Shown: one piece after another, positions 37,289 through 51,803 of the stretch | How the letters are laid out: the number at the start of each line of letters is the position of its first letter | How positions within the stretch are numbered: position 1 is the first letter of the stretch | Assembly (NCBI GenBank): GCA_016748015.1 | Contig: JAAOMT010000695.1 | Coordinates: forward strand, 1 to 64,000 | Source: Geosiphon pyriformis | Lineage: Eukaryota > Glomeromycota > Glomeromycetes > Archaeosporales > Geosiphonaceae | Length of the DNA: 64,000 nt | Direction of reading: 5' to 3' | The notes under the pieces: model-generated | The model's database searches: none | Told to the model about the DNA's origin: nothing | The model's input: the letters and a program-made list of their open reading frames with translations, nothing else | Made by a program: the position numbers and the translations under genes

Positions 37289-37720
37289 AAGCTTTTTGGT
37301 CGAGCGGCCTTGTGTGAAGGGGAAAAACGAGCTTATTTTGTTTTCAGCGTATCATGGATCCTAAGTTTTATGCTGAAATTTTGCGACAGTATGTTGAGGA
37401 AATTAATCATATACTTAGGAAGAAGTAGCACTTTCAACAAGATAATTATTTCAAGTATACAATTCGAGTAACTAAGGCGTTTCTTGTGGAAAATGTACCC
37501 AAACTTATTGACTGACCGTCGTCTAAATCCTATTTAAAAATCTGTTAAACGTGAAGTAGAAAAAAGAATATCGCAAAATGTGAATAATTTGGAATGATTT
37601 ATGGTTGAATAATCGAATTCATTACCAAAAAACCATGTTAAAACAATTTGGTCAATTCAATGCCGCGACGTTGCGAGTTGATTATCGAGAGTAAAGGCGT
37701 ATCAATTTATAAAGTTGGAT
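37289..37720 (+). mobile_element. Second Tc1/mariner-type transposase relic
   Basis: The middle frame reads IMDPKFYAEILRQYVEEINH, stop, HFQQDNYFKYTIRVTKAFL, VENVPKLID, stop, PSSKSYLKI. Further on in another frame it reads MPRRCELIIESKG. These match the Tc1 transposase order: ...YxxIL..., QQDNxxxH, WPxxSPDLNPIE, xxMPRRxxxVIxxKG. Several stops and frameshifts make it inactive. It differs in sequence from the 27.3-kb relic, so it is a separate lineage. It ends about 0.65 kb upstream of the Argonaute gene. Confidence 0.72.
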
Positions 37721-38381
37721 TTTACAAGGATTTGATTTGCAAAATCTAGCAAGAGAAATAAAATTTGGCCTAATTTTTATAGGAATTAAGTAATATTTCT
37801 TTGGAAAACTTTCATTTTACTTATTTTCAATTGAATTTAAGCTAGAATGGAACCTTTTCCTATCACTATACACAATAATTGAGAGATAAATTTCAAAAAC
37901 TTCAAGCAGAAGCAAATAATATCAAAGTGTAAAAACTCAGACTCTATTTTCTACTTCACAAACATGAAACACTATATTTTGTTAGAAAGGAAATTTTCGC
38001 TTTACTAGCGGGATCACTTTTTCTTGTCATTGAATTGAAAGTTATTTGTTTTCCATAAAAAAGTACTCGATTGAATTAGTTTTACTGATTAGCACAAATG
38101 ATCGTTTAATTGAATTTTTTGTTCAATGACTTGGATTGCTGACGAGAATACAAATGTCATTTTCTAAATGAATAGCTTCGTAAGAATAAGTCATCAAAAA
38201 AATTCATGACTCTGTCTCTTAGTATGACATTGTCCTAAATATAGACCATACAGGCGACTCGTGAAATCTTCAAAATCTAATATATACGGTGGATCCCCAC
38301 ACTTCTCTGGAAATTTACTTTTAATTCAAACTTTCAAAACTTTATTGATATTATTGGTATTCCTATTTTTTAATCAACAAA
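37721..38381. other. Upstream region of the Argonaute gene
   Basis: No gene seen. It probably holds the Argonaute promoter and 5' untranslated region. Confidence 0.4.
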
Positions 38382-41300
38382 ATGTCTAAGCGGCATGAAC
38401 CAGAAAAATCCTCCCCGATTCGTAAGGAAGGCATCAAGAAACAAAAAAACAAAGATCTTGAACTCTATTTCGAAATCAAGGTGTCGAAAAGACCAGGAGT
38501 GGGGACATTGGGAAGAACAGTAGCACTCAAGGCGAATTATATACGCATCGTTCAAGTAATTATTTCCGTGGATTATAAATTCTTTAAATCGGAAGGTCAT
38601 GATTTCAACTGTAAAAAAAAATTTAATACAGATTTCACACTATTCGCCTCTCAGCTACTAGATCGCTTGATCTATCATTATAATTTTCTCGTAGAACCTC
38701 CAGTTAAAACTCCTGTCGCCCTTACGATTTTTTCCAAAATTGGAACTGATGGAACTTTTAGTGATGTCTGCCCCGTGTTTGATGGGAACAGCTCTATCTA
38801 TTCTTTTCGACCTTTGCCTATTGGCAATAAGGAAATTGGAGAAAAGATTTCGGTTAATTTTTGAATTTTTCGTTTCGTTTTTGCCTCGCAACCTGTAAAT
38901 TTTAAATCCTGCGATTATAATAGGTCAGACTTGGCAAGATAAAAACTTTTCATGTTACCATCCGAAAAATTGAAGAGTTGGAACTTAGACCTGTATTTGA
39001 CTACATTTCCGGGAAAACTCCCCTCAATAGCCAAATTGCTAATTGCAGGGCCATATTAAACACTATTTTTAATTATAAACCCCGAAGCACATTTGCTACA
39101 TTAAAGAAAGGTATATTTCCCGAAGTTAATAACCAAAAACCAATTCTTTTGTCCGGAGGTATTCAGCTAAAACTTGGATTATTTCAAGCTTTGCATTTAG
39201 GCTGGGGTAAGTAAAAGCATAATTATTTTAAAAATGACTATTTTAATTAAATCAAATCTACAAATTTTAATTTTCTAGATCATATGTATCTTAATGTGGA
39301 CGTTTGCGCAGCTACTTTTTATCCGAGTATGTGGCTCATCGACGTTATAGGCCGCTACTTGGAAAAAAATCACCGAGACGATTTGCGACGTGGTATAAAT
39401 ATCCAGGAAAAAAGAAAAATCGAAAAGGTGGATGGAATTAACAACAATTTAACATCTTCGCTTCAATAATTTCAATTAATTTCATGTTTATAATTTTGAT
39501 GGGATATGGAAGTACTTCCATGGAGTTCAAATAAGAGTAATCCATCGTGGAGAGCAAAAACGTAAATACAAGATTGAAAGGTTTTCACAAATGGCGACGG
39601 ATGAACAGACATTCCTAAAAAATGGGAAGCATATCACAATTCTTGAATACTTCTCTCAAACCTATGGAAAGCGATTAGAATATAAGGCTTTACCTTGCAT
39701 TGTCGTCAAAAAGAATGTACTTTTGCCGTTGGAGGTATGCGAGATAACTCCAGGTATTTAGGCAATTTTGAATATATATGTGAGCTTCTTATAATTATTT
39801 CAAGTATTGAAAGATTATGAAATTCGACATCTCAAATGAAGGGCAATCATTTAAAAAAGAGTTAAGTGATAAAGTCAAAGCTGAGATAGTTAAAACAACC
39901 GCAATGAAACCCCAAGAAAGGTTCCGTTTTATCGAAAATGGCATTCAAAACTATTTCAAGTATCAAGAGGATGAAAATCTTCAACAGCTTGGCGTCCGAG
40001 TTGAGAACCAACTTGTTACTGTAAATGGTGGATAAGAAGAATTTTCTTTTTTTCTTTTCATTATTTATTTCTTTGAAAGTTTATATCATCTAAATATGTT
40101 ATATCAGGGCGAGTTCTCGACACCCCAACTGTTACTTTTCATCCAAAATCACAAGCTAGAGAGGAAGCTCCCCGCAGTGCAAGATGGACCCTTAATAACA
40201 AAATTTTTGTAAAGGTAAATCAATTTCAACTGTTTCCTCCATATTAGGATGGCTTCTAACTGCCAAAATTCATTAAGGGACGCCAATTAGTAAACTGGGG
40301 AATTCTTGTCGTATGTGGTCAACAGGATGCTCCACAACAAAATGTACAAAGGTTCATTCGTGAAATCAAAGATGTCTTGAGGGAAAAAGGGATCGTAAGT
40401 ATTTCAGTAGTAAGCAAACAAATTTAAAGGTTTTTTATATATTAATTCCTTAAAATGTCTTATAGATGGTTGCAGAGAATCAAAATCCTTACCTTCAATA
40501 TAATGATCCAATTCATAAGAATTTAGAAGAGGTATTATTCATTATACCAATCCAAAATTATCAAAATGTTTACTTCAAATTATTATTATATCCCTTCAGG
40601 CGTTCAGTCAAACAATTGAAAGATGTCATGTTAACAAAAATGGTCCACCCCAATTGATCATCTGCATAATTGCGAAGAAATCCAATGAGCTTTATGGTCG
40701 TATAAAGATGTTATCAGACCACAAATTTGGCATACCAAGCCAAGTCATTATTGCTGATAAACTGCGAAGGGCGAATAATCGACCATGCTGGCAGAACATT
40801 GCTTTGAAAATTAATGCAAAACTTGGCGGGCATAATTGTTTTTTGAAGCAAGATCAATTAAGATATTTATTAGAGATGCCTGTAAGTAACTTTCAATTCA
40901 GAAATTAACGGCAACTATTGCTGATGATATATAATATTGATTATGATTTTGATATGAAAGACCATGATCATGGGAGCAGATATTTCCCATCCTGGCCCAG
41001 GGACTAACCAGAAAAGCGTTGCCGCCTTATGTGCCTCAATGGAACCATCTGGCACCACCTATTACGGCCGTTGCAGTATAAACCAAATTCTACGCAATGA
41101 AACAATAGAGAGCTTAGAGGATATGGCCTTTGAATTATTGAAAATTTTCTGGGAGAAGAACAAGCTTCTTCCTTTGCGCATTCTTTTCTATCGCGATGGT
41201 GTTTCGGACTCGCAATTTCGTGCAGTCCTAAATAAAGAAGTAATAGCCTTGAAAAAAGCTTTTTCGAGGATATGCGGTAACAATTCAAAAATACCAACAC

Positions 41301-41991
41301 TCACTTATATAATAGCACAAAAAAGGCATCACACTAGGTAATTAAAACTAGTATTACAACCCAATCATTTACTTTGTTGATTTGTTCTTACTTGACTCAA
41401 TTTTCAGATTTTTCCCAACAAATCTTCGGGAAGGTGACAGAAACGGAAACTGCCAACCGGGCACAGTAGTAGACACAATGATTGTATTGAAAGGAGAATT
41501 TGATTTTTGTATGTTTTTCATAAAGTGATATGATTCTGCGTAATAATCAAATAAATCTTTGTTACTGACTCAATTTTATTAGATCTTCAAAGCCATTCTG
41601 GTATTCATGGCACTACTCGTCCAACACACTATTATGTGTTGTTCGATGAGAATGATCAAAAGCCTGATGCTTTCCAAACCTTAACATACCATTTGTGCTT
41701 TTTATATGCACGGTAAGTATAACATTTTGACTACTTTTTTGAAAATGAACTATTGCACGTATTCCAATCTAAATATCAATGTTATCTACCTTATTAAGGT
41801 GTTCCTCGGCCATTTCAATTGTACCACCTATTGCCTACGCCCACTTGATCGCCCAAAGAGCTCGACTTTATCCAATGAATGAAGATGACCACAATTTTGG
41901 CAATGAAAATCATTCTGAAACGAATTCTCTCTCAACAGTTAGCCTTCCAACACTTCATGAGCAACTTTCAAAGGCAATGTATTTTGTTTAA
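38382..41991 (+). CDS. Argonaute (PAZ-PIWI) protein with complete slicer tetrad
   Basis: Fourteen exons give 867 residues: 38382-38555, 38655-38852, 38924-39206, 39279-39427, 39513-39753, 39842-40027, 40108-40214, 40278-40394, 40466-40531, 40600-40881, 40961-41337, 41408-41508, 41583-41712, 41799-41991. The N domain opens with KRPGVGTLGRTVALKANYIR. A linker, PAZ (YFHGVQIRVIHRG ... ALPCIVVKK) and MID (YGRIKML, NIALKINAKLGG) follow. PIWI has MGADISHP (Asp608), NETIESL (Glu648), YRDGVS (Asp680) and AYAHL (His819). Their spacing matches the D-E-D-H tetrad of slicing Argonautes, and the protein ends in the usual MYFV. It should bind small RNAs and cut complementary RNA in the silencing pathway. 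Exons 1 and 2 are also joined by a 99-nt stretch that stays open in frame. I treat it as an intron because removing it restores the NxxR...YHYN spacing. Confidence 0.9.
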
Positions 41992-43575
41992 AAACCAGAT
42001 GATCAAATTCCATTTACGTAAAGTTAATATGAGTATTTGGTAAAAAAATCTTTTGAGTAACTTCCAAAGAATTCATGGTCAGGTCAAAAATGATTCAAAT
42101 TTCTCGAGAAAATTTAAGTATATACTTGAGATAGCAAAAAAAATTCAGAAATATTTCAATTATAAAAAAATTATATCATATTTTGATCTAACGAAAATCT
42201 TATCAAGGGAAAAATATTTTTATGCTCTAATTTTGTCAAATTCCTACATTCTTCTTTTTAATATTAAATTTTTAGCGTGTACCCTTATTAACATATTTAT
42301 TAGCTGTTAAAATCCGGAATATTAGTTAAATTCAATGTTTTTTAAAAAATTTATCTGTTTTAAATAATAGGAATAATGGTAATATATAAATTTCGCTAAA
42401 AAGTATTATCGAAATATTTTATATTATCAAGTTTAATTTTATAAATTCGCATGCTAAATTGAAATTATTACTATTTTTAATTTTCGAAATAATTTGAAAA
42501 GTCTCAATCTTATATATTATTAAAATAATAAAATGTGAAATGTGTAAAACTTAAGATATAAACCTGAAAAGTTTTATCTACATTGATAAGTTTGATAATA
42601 AATAATAACCACAATTGTGTTAGTTTACTCTAAAATTTTGTATTCTATACTTGTTTTTATATTGCAATTACACAGAATTTTTTATTAAAACAAGTTGGTA
42701 AAAAAATTCAAAAAAGGAGGCAGTTAACATGATGGTGCGGATAATTCAATTTTTATGTTGTTTGCACATCCAATGAATGGTATTTATTTTATTTATCAAT
42801 ATTTAGGCATTTTAATTTATTTGGCGTAATATTTGTAGATACAAAAATATAGTACCAGTAGTTAAATCCAATAAATATGGCTAATTTTTAATTTTTATTA
42901 ATAAGATCGCTTAAAATTTTGGCCAAAATTAAGAATTTATAACTAATGTCGGCCAAATTTATAATTAATGTTTAGCCAAGCTATTCAAAATTATTAATAC
43001 AATAATTTTCAATATATTTGAAATTTGAAGTAATGATCGTTGGTTTGCAAAATCACTTTCTGATGATATAATGCGAATTGTACAACAATTATCACTATTA
43101 TGTTACTTATATATAATAGTAAACACACCCCACCCCCAAATTTATTATGTAATACTTGCAACCCAAATTTCGCAGCAAAATATAAACAATTAATAGTATC
43201 ATTGTTTGCAAAAGTGGTATAATTTAGTAAGATCCAATGTTTGTAGTGATTTTCTTTGAAATTAACTATTCATTAACCAAAATATTGAATATTAGATAAA
43301 TAAATTGGAATATAGACCTCCAACTTTTAACATGTACAATTCGATAACCCCATCTAGGTCTCTCCTAATCAAGTCTACTATGCAAATAGATCGTATACTC
43401 AAAAAATTTTATTGAATAAATGTATTTTGAAGTTGAATTTGAAAATAGACTGCTTTGAAAATGGTCTTCACCTAAAGGAATTATTAAAATTTTACCCATT
43501 ACCCCAAGCTTTGGCTTATAAATAATAAATAAAATATAGGTTATCTTTAACAATTTCCTAAGCTACTTCGACCTT
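41992..43575. other. AT-rich intergenic region between convergent genes
   Basis: No gene seen; the frames at 42053-42310 and 43365-43553 lack motifs. This is the 3' flank of both the Argonaute gene and the minus-strand gene that ends at 43576. Confidence 0.45.
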
Positions 43576-44274
43576 TCATCCACTGCTGATACGTGAATCA
43601 GTTACGACTTCACCCTCTGTAAGGTTAAAAAATCATGACGATTATTATGTTTAAACGCACCAAATAAAGTAATAAATGACAAACCTTCATTAATTTCTAA
43701 AGGTTGACCAGTAATCTCCTCATGCAATGCTGATGCTTTCTCTGCACTAGCACGTTTGGCATCTGGACTTCGACCAACTCGATGAGAAGCAGCAACCAGG
43801 GATGATCTATTCGGTTAAGATAAAAATAAAAGAATGGAGCTATAAAACGAGAGCTTCGCAATGATGAAAAACAAGGCTCTATTTTATATGAGGAATTATG
43901 TACAATTGCCGGGAAGAATCTGGATTTTTCTCAGAATCTTTAGCGGTCAATGATGGACCTTCCTCGAATTCATCTTCGCCTTCGGCAAAGATACCAGGGT
44001 TTTCACGAGTTGCAACAGTTGACTCACGAAGAATAGGGGGTGTCTTACGGGTGGGGGTTAAATCGATAGGCTCTTTTCAAAAGATTAAATTTTTAGTTAA
44101 TTTTCCTGCTGTAAACTTTTCCAAAAGACTATTTTACATGGTGGAATTTCGAAGTTTACCTTCACTTTGTTGATTAGGATCATATTCTTCGTGCCCATGT
44201 TCTTCGTTCAAAATGTAAAGGTCATCCTTTACAACACCTTCCTCAGTAGAATAGTCTTGGTCAGGAGCTGGCAT
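43576..44274 (-). CDS. Small acidic hydrophilic protein of unrecognised family
   Basis: Four exons (44274-44160, 44072-43904, 43806-43685, 43616-43576) with GT-AG introns and matching phases give 148 residues. It begins MPAPDQDYSTEEGVVKDDLY, continues with the charged IDLTPTRKTPPILRE and FAEGEDEFEEGPSL, then ASHRVGRSPDAKRASAEKAS and EITGQPLEI, and ends TDSRISSG. It has no signal peptide, membrane segment or cysteine, and is probably largely disordered and cytosolic or nuclear. The block SPDAKRASAEKASALHEE has the Pro/Ala-Lys/Ala pattern of fungal conidiation-type (Con-6-like) or LEA-like stress proteins, but one weak block is not enough to name it. The plus-strand open frame at 43898-44173 is a shadow. 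Confidence 0.6.
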
Positions 44275-45074
44275 TTTTTATTTTGAAACGTTGGGCAATT
44301 TTAAGTGAGAGAATTCAAATTCTTTTTGAAAATAAATTGCTTTTTAAATAAATTATCGGGGATAAATCAACCAAATAGGTAGCGATTTAATAAAAATATG
44401 ATGTATTTTTTACGATAATTTGACGAAAGCATGATCGATTGTGTTGATAGATCGAGATGACTCAGTTTTACCGAATGTTGTGAAAAATATCTCATCAAAA
44501 AATATTTTTCACATGGGGATTGTCAATTTAAATTTTTTTTTGATATAATAATTTATAAAATCGAAAATATAGGTTATTTAACGATATTAATTGCTTTAAA
44601 AAAAGAATTTCACCCTTTTATTCAAAGGATTAATAACAAATCTCAGTTGTATTCTTTTATTACTTAATCTGTTAATAGGAATAAAAAATAGGTATTATTG
44701 AAATCTTTTAATTTTTTAAAAAAAACTAATCCATATTATTTTAATGTACTTGGTATAATCAAATAATATACATATATAAATATCAAAATTAATTATACAC
44801 GGAGTTATAAATCATGATTTTATTTATTTATTTTTCTACCTAATATAAAAACTTGGTTTTTGAAAAATAATTGTATTAATAAATTAAATTATATGATAAT
44901 ATTATGTTAGATTTTGTGCTCAGATAGTAAAATATTTTCAAAAAACTAATTCAATAAAAACTTAAATGATGACGCTATTTTTATTGGTTGGTTGCCAGGA
45001 AATGTGAGTGGTCTCTGAGAGAACAAGTCTGCAACACAAATAAAATAATTGAACTTTTAAATATATCTCTATTC
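44275..45074. other. Intergenic spacer between two minus-strand genes
   Basis: AT-rich, no gene seen. It contains the promoter of the gene starting at 44274 and the 3' flank of the next. Confidence 0.45.
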
Positions 45075-46152
45075 TCATTGTCGTCTAGGAGTCTTTTTCT
45101 TTGATGACGTGTTTTCGACGCAAATTTTTACTCTTTGTATCATGCGCTTTCTTGATCCGCTATCTTTGTAAAGAAAATCAACTTCTGAATAAATTGAGCC
45201 GGATACCTTCTCTGCATGTCTGAAACTCATCCACGAATCAATATCCAAGTTCTGTGATTGCTGATTGATCGATTTTGTCGAGAATTCACTTCTAATTGAG
45301 TATTTCTGTTTGGAAATCATGGAATACTATAAATATACAATTCATTTTATATTTGAGAAATCGCAATAATTCCTTCGAAATTTTCTAAACGAACCTCCAA
45401 CTCGATGCTCAAGTTGTTTAAAGTGTCCATTCCTTCCGATATCACTTCTAGAAATGATCAGCTCAATGTTCTATGGTTGCTAAATATATTCCAAAAAGGA
45501 TAATAATACCTGAAATGTTATACCTGGTAAGCATACATCTGCAACATTGTTAGGAAAATCATGTTTTGTATTGGTTCCACTGGGGATAACCTTCAGATTT
45601 TGCCGAGTGGTATTGATAATGCCAAGCTACATGTTACGGATTTGCCAATTAACTTTATACAAGATAAAATGACCGAAAGGATGCGAATATATTATAAAGC
45701 GTTAAAACTCAACATTTGCTTTGTACCAAAGTTTTTATCATGTCTGCTTTTTCCTCAATATTGTCTTTTGATGGTCCATCTTTTTTTTTTTGCATAAAAT
45801 TCACCAGCTTTTTTGGCGAACAAGCCAAGACCGGCTGAGGAATGCGACTAAGATCAAATGATTTCGACCCACGCGTTTTCTGTATATTACTTTCGTTCAA
45901 TTCTAATGGAGAAAAGGCTCTAGAAGATCTTGGTGGTGTTGGCTGAAAAATTTTTGCCGTTGTCCAAGGATTACGATCACCCTCGATAATAGCTCTCTTC
46001 TTTATTAATTCTTTGTCCATCAATTTTCTTTGATCATAGATAAATTCTAAAATCAAAGCCTCGCGTACGGCTTCTTGTTCTCCAAAGCTCGAAGAGTATT
46101 TTTGAAGATTTTTCTTTGTAAGAGGGGCTGATTTTGGTATTTCTAATGTCAT
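45075..46152 (-). CDS. Hypothetical basic protein, four exons, unrecognised
   Basis: Exons 46152-45727, 45626-45524, 45447-45395 and 45326-45075 join in frame to 277 residues. The start MTLEIPKSAPLTKKNLQKY leads into a charged helical stretch (EQEAVREALILEFIYDQRKL ... IKKRAIIEG). After that comes a Pro/Ser-rich part (RNPWTTAKIFQPTPPRSSRA, with several SP/TP sites) and LSRIPQPVLACSPKK. The later exons read TRQNLKVIPSG, SEGMDTLNNLSIELE and DIDSWMSFRHAEKVSGSIYS, ending basic (SSKKKTPRRQ). The many Ser-Pro/Thr-Pro sites and basic tail suggest a nuclear or cytoskeletal regulated protein, but I recognise no domain. The exon 1 donor (GTACAA) is the least certain border. The plus-strand frame at 45561-45797 is a shadow. 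Confidence 0.55.
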
Positions 46153-47466
46153 GAGTTTTGGAAGTTGTGAGAATAGAACAATATTTGATTAGATTCTAAA
46201 TATAGATAACAATATTAACCTTTGTCGTAATTGATATCATTTTTGATGACAATTGAGCATATACTATCAAAAAATTGTGAAGCACATGATTTCTTAGCAA
46301 AGGATTTATAATATGATATCATTTTGTGAATCTGAGATAATGGGTACCATAAATTATATGTTAAAAATTTTAAAGTAAAAAATTTCAAACTACAGTTACT
46401 TGTAATTTTTATATTTTGAAGCACGTATAAATCTAATAGAGTTACTATTTCAACAAAAATTAAATTAGTAAAAACTTTAGGTAGTCAGAGGTTATTATTA
46501 ATAGAAATTGAGGTAAAAAAACCTTTGTTTTAAAAATTGAAGTAACTCTGTTTTTGGGATTAGATGTTGTTGAGGTGATTGTACCAGTTAAAATATTATC
46601 TGGAATCCAAATAATACGAGTGAAAAATTCACAATCTAGAGGTAAACAGTCAAGGTAAAAAAATGTGGTATAAATTATATTGAATCCCAATTACCAAGTT
46701 AACAAGCAATGGTTTTGCGCAAAGATACAAAGCAGTAAAAGGCTATTAAAAATTTTTCCAACATTTAGAATAATGTTAAAAAAAAAACGAAAAGAAGAAT
46801 TGAATTTTTAAGAATCCCACACCTAAATTTGATAAAGTTGAATATTCAAAGATTGATTTTTGGTAAACCTCACCCAGGTTGCATTAGAGATATAAATTAT
46901 CCAAGTTTCTTTAATAATAAAAGTGAAACCTAAATATTTGTTGTTGCTAACCCCTTAACCTTTTTAGGCTGTTTGAAAAGAGAAATAATAATATATAGAG
47001 CTTTTTTGCAATAGCTTGTACAAATTTTCCAAGCAGCAGACTACTCATCGTGGATAAAAGTTTTACAAAGAATGATCTACATTTTTTCTGCAAAATATTT
47101 TTCTTTATAACTTTAAAAAATAATTTAATTGCTCAACCCCTTTCTGTGAAACTCGTTAGTTCAGATAAGAAGCTTCTGAAATTTGAGCATTATCAAGTAA
47201 ATCAATTTAAAAATCTAGCTATAGCTTCTTTTGGGTGACAAGGTTTTTCTCAAGGAAATACCTTCTATTGAACGTTTTCATGGTAAACTTTTAGCTAACT
47301 GATCATATAGGAGCAAAAGTAACAAAAAGGGTGGATATCATTTAATTTATATAAAGAGAGATACATAATTTTAAAATGATAAAGAAGATTACGATGGAAG
47401 TGATGACAATATAGCCAAAGATAAAAAATTAGCCATTAAAAACTTCCAGCAATATAATCGTTTTTC

Positions 47467-47514
<48 letters not shown>

Positions 47515-48315
47515 GCTACTCTCGTACCACTTTTCTCAATCTATTTTCTATTATGATTTTCAAATAAATCATTAAAACAGCCACACACTTGGTTCAAATT
47601 GGTATAGAAACACTCAATATCAAAGAATAATATCATTATGCGTATCATTGAAAATCTCCCATTATATTATACTGATTTTTTATCACCACGCTCAGCTGTC
47701 TGGCACGAGATCACAATTAAAGTAGGTTTAATTTGAGTGCCGTGGGAAATATGTAATGTAAAACTTGGATGACCACCGAAAATCGCTCCTTAACAGGGTT
47801 GAATGAATGTGGATTTCGGCTAGCGACGACGGTTCAATTGTTAAATTTGGTGTGCTGGTAAATTACGTGTATGACGGAATAATAAATGTACGACATCATT
47901 CTCAAGGGGTTTGCTGTTATTAATGCTACTTATCAGATTTTTATAAATCCAATGTATAGAGTGATGTCATTAGTATTCTATCACGTTTAACGGTGGGAAA
48001 TAAGATTATGCGCATGATCAATTGGATGGTAAAAGGGAGGCAAAATGCGAAATGTAAATATACATAAAGAGAGGCTGTCTGAAAGTTGGATATAGAAGTC
48101 TCAAAATCTGATGCTTTTAGGAATTTAAAATTAAGAAACCCTTAGACAAATCCCATTTTTTATCATTTTATTCAAATTACAAAAAGTCTTCTCCCTCTTG
48201 ATTTAATTCGGATCGAGATTCCACTTTTGAGATCTTTGTAATAGTTTTCAGGCGTGTAGACTCGTCAATAAACGATATTCACACATATTGAGAAATTTGA
48301 TCCCGACCAAAAAAA
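46153..48315. other. Intergenic region upstream of HPPD
   Basis: No supported gene. A minus frame at 46460-46690 (LDCLPLDCEFFTRIIWIPDN) is somewhat protein-like but isolated and unrecognised. The part from 47700 to 48300 is less AT-rich and probably includes the HPPD promoter. A trinucleotide array is at 47467-47514. Confidence 0.45.
47467..47514. repeat. Trinucleotide microsatellite (TAA)n
   Basis: About 16 perfect TAA units in a row, expected to vary in length between strains. Confidence 0.92.
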
Positions 48316-50009
<1,694 letters not shown>

Positions 50010-51276
50010 TTTTTTATGCCACAATGATCGATTTTTTATCATTCTTTAATACCTCTAAATTAATCCATTTAATTTTAAGCTAATAAGATATCCAGTGTTT
50101 GTCATTTGTCTATATATCAAACTAGATATTCTCAGATTCTTGGGAAATTCGTTAAAAAAAATTGTTTTTAATTTTTAATCAACTGTTATTTTCAGGATCA
50201 ATCTAATTTTAGATTATAATCTTTAAGATTTTCAAAGAAAACAACAAACAATTTATCATTATACGAATTTTGAAATTTCTCATCTATAAGCAAAATAGTC
50301 TCCAAGTTTGAAATTAGTTTCGGAAGAAACTAGATAATCCTGCTTCTTCTTTAGCTTCAAATCACAAAATCTTTCAAAAGTTACTTTATAATATAACTAG
50401 GTTATTAATTCGTAAAAATATTTAAAATATTATTTTTGTTTAATATAGAATCAATTAAAATTTTTTTTTCACATTAATTATACAAAATTCTTGTGCCAAT
50501 AAATCTTTCCAATGTTAAATGTTGCCCTTTCCTAATGAATTCACGTTTTAGGAAACGTGAATATTTAATAGTAAATATCCATAATTCCTAAAATATTTTT
50601 TTCGAACATTCTAAAGATAAAATTATTTCAAGATTGTCAATTTCACCTGGTTTTCTAGAGAATATTATTAGTTGGATTTGGAAACAATGATTCAAATTAA
50701 CAAATACTAATAATTAGGAAGATAAATTAACTTTTTGCTCTAATTCAGATTTCATTGATCCATGGAATCGGAAACAAAATGTTATTTCTTTGGGAAACTC
50801 AAAAAAATTATATAGTTTAAGTTTATAATTTAGATAATTTTCCTTCATTCGGTTGTAAAACTATCAGTTATTATTATTCTTTTATTTGTAGACTCAATAA
50901 GAAGTGGAGGGGAGGTCTACTCTTTTTTTAATAAGTTTAGGAATTTTTAAACTATTTATTATGTTTTTTGAAAGAATTTCAGTAAAAAAAAAAAAATGGT
51001 TACACTCAGAATACAATAATGAAATAATAATGCAAATTTGATCAGATAATTAAGACTCTTGACAATATATTTATGACTTTACTCACCCTTTTTAGAAAGA
51101 AATTGAAGAAAGTTTTAGGCGTAATTATCAGTTAACATTTTAATAATAATGATTATAAATATTTTTTTATAATTGAAATTTTGAGTTTATACATGTGAAC
51201 CGCCATACATTATGATCAAAAAATACCAAACAATAATAATAATAATAATAAAAATTTGAATACCCTCCCACCCCCC

Positions 51277-51310
<34 letters not shown>

Positions 51311-51803
51311 ATAAAATATGACCCTATCGATAATTCATAAGCGAAAGGGTTCCCCGTGTGACCAACTTTCAAAATCATTAAAAAGGACGAGTTATTATTA
51401 CCATTATTATTATAATTTGACATGTGATCTTGATAATTGAACCAGGGGAAAGTATTGATAATTTATGACTGACCAACAATATGATAGGGTAAACAATTTA
51501 TTTCGTAAATCCTCTTGATTTATTTGATCAATCATGAGGTGTTTTAAAGAAATTATTATCCAGACACGTAAGACAATGAGTGATTTGAAAATTTTAAAAA
51601 CGTCTACAAGATTGGCAACGCAATTTTTATCAATCCTTGGGATGCTTTAAACAGTTTTTCTTTGAAATAATTTTGGAGAGACGATTGAACATTTTTTTTT
51701 TCAAAATTTCTCAATATCAACGCGTGTAATCAATCTTTTCAAGAAAAACAGCAACAGTAATCCCTCCTAATTTAATTTCAGCTAAAGAATTTTATCAAAA
51801 GTA
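50010..51803. other. Intergenic region between HPPD and the lectin gene
   Basis: No supported gene. A minus-strand frame at 51187-51423 is mostly built from the microsatellites at 51231-51308. Confidence 0.45.
51231..51308. repeat. Compound microsatellite (AAT)n and (CAA)n
   Basis: An AAT array (about 51231-51250) is followed, after a short C-rich spacer, by about ten CAA units (about 51278-51308). Both strands read as homopolymeric amino-acid runs, which explains the false open frames here. Confidence 0.88.

Noticed and set aside
46460-46690. Minus-strand frame LDCLPLDCEFF... as a gene
   Set aside because: It looks somewhat protein-like but is isolated, with no recognised family and no clear splice partners.
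51187-51423. Minus-strand open frame with poly-Asn, poly-Val and poly-Ile
   Set aside because: It is mostly made of the AAT and CAA microsatellites and has no motif.
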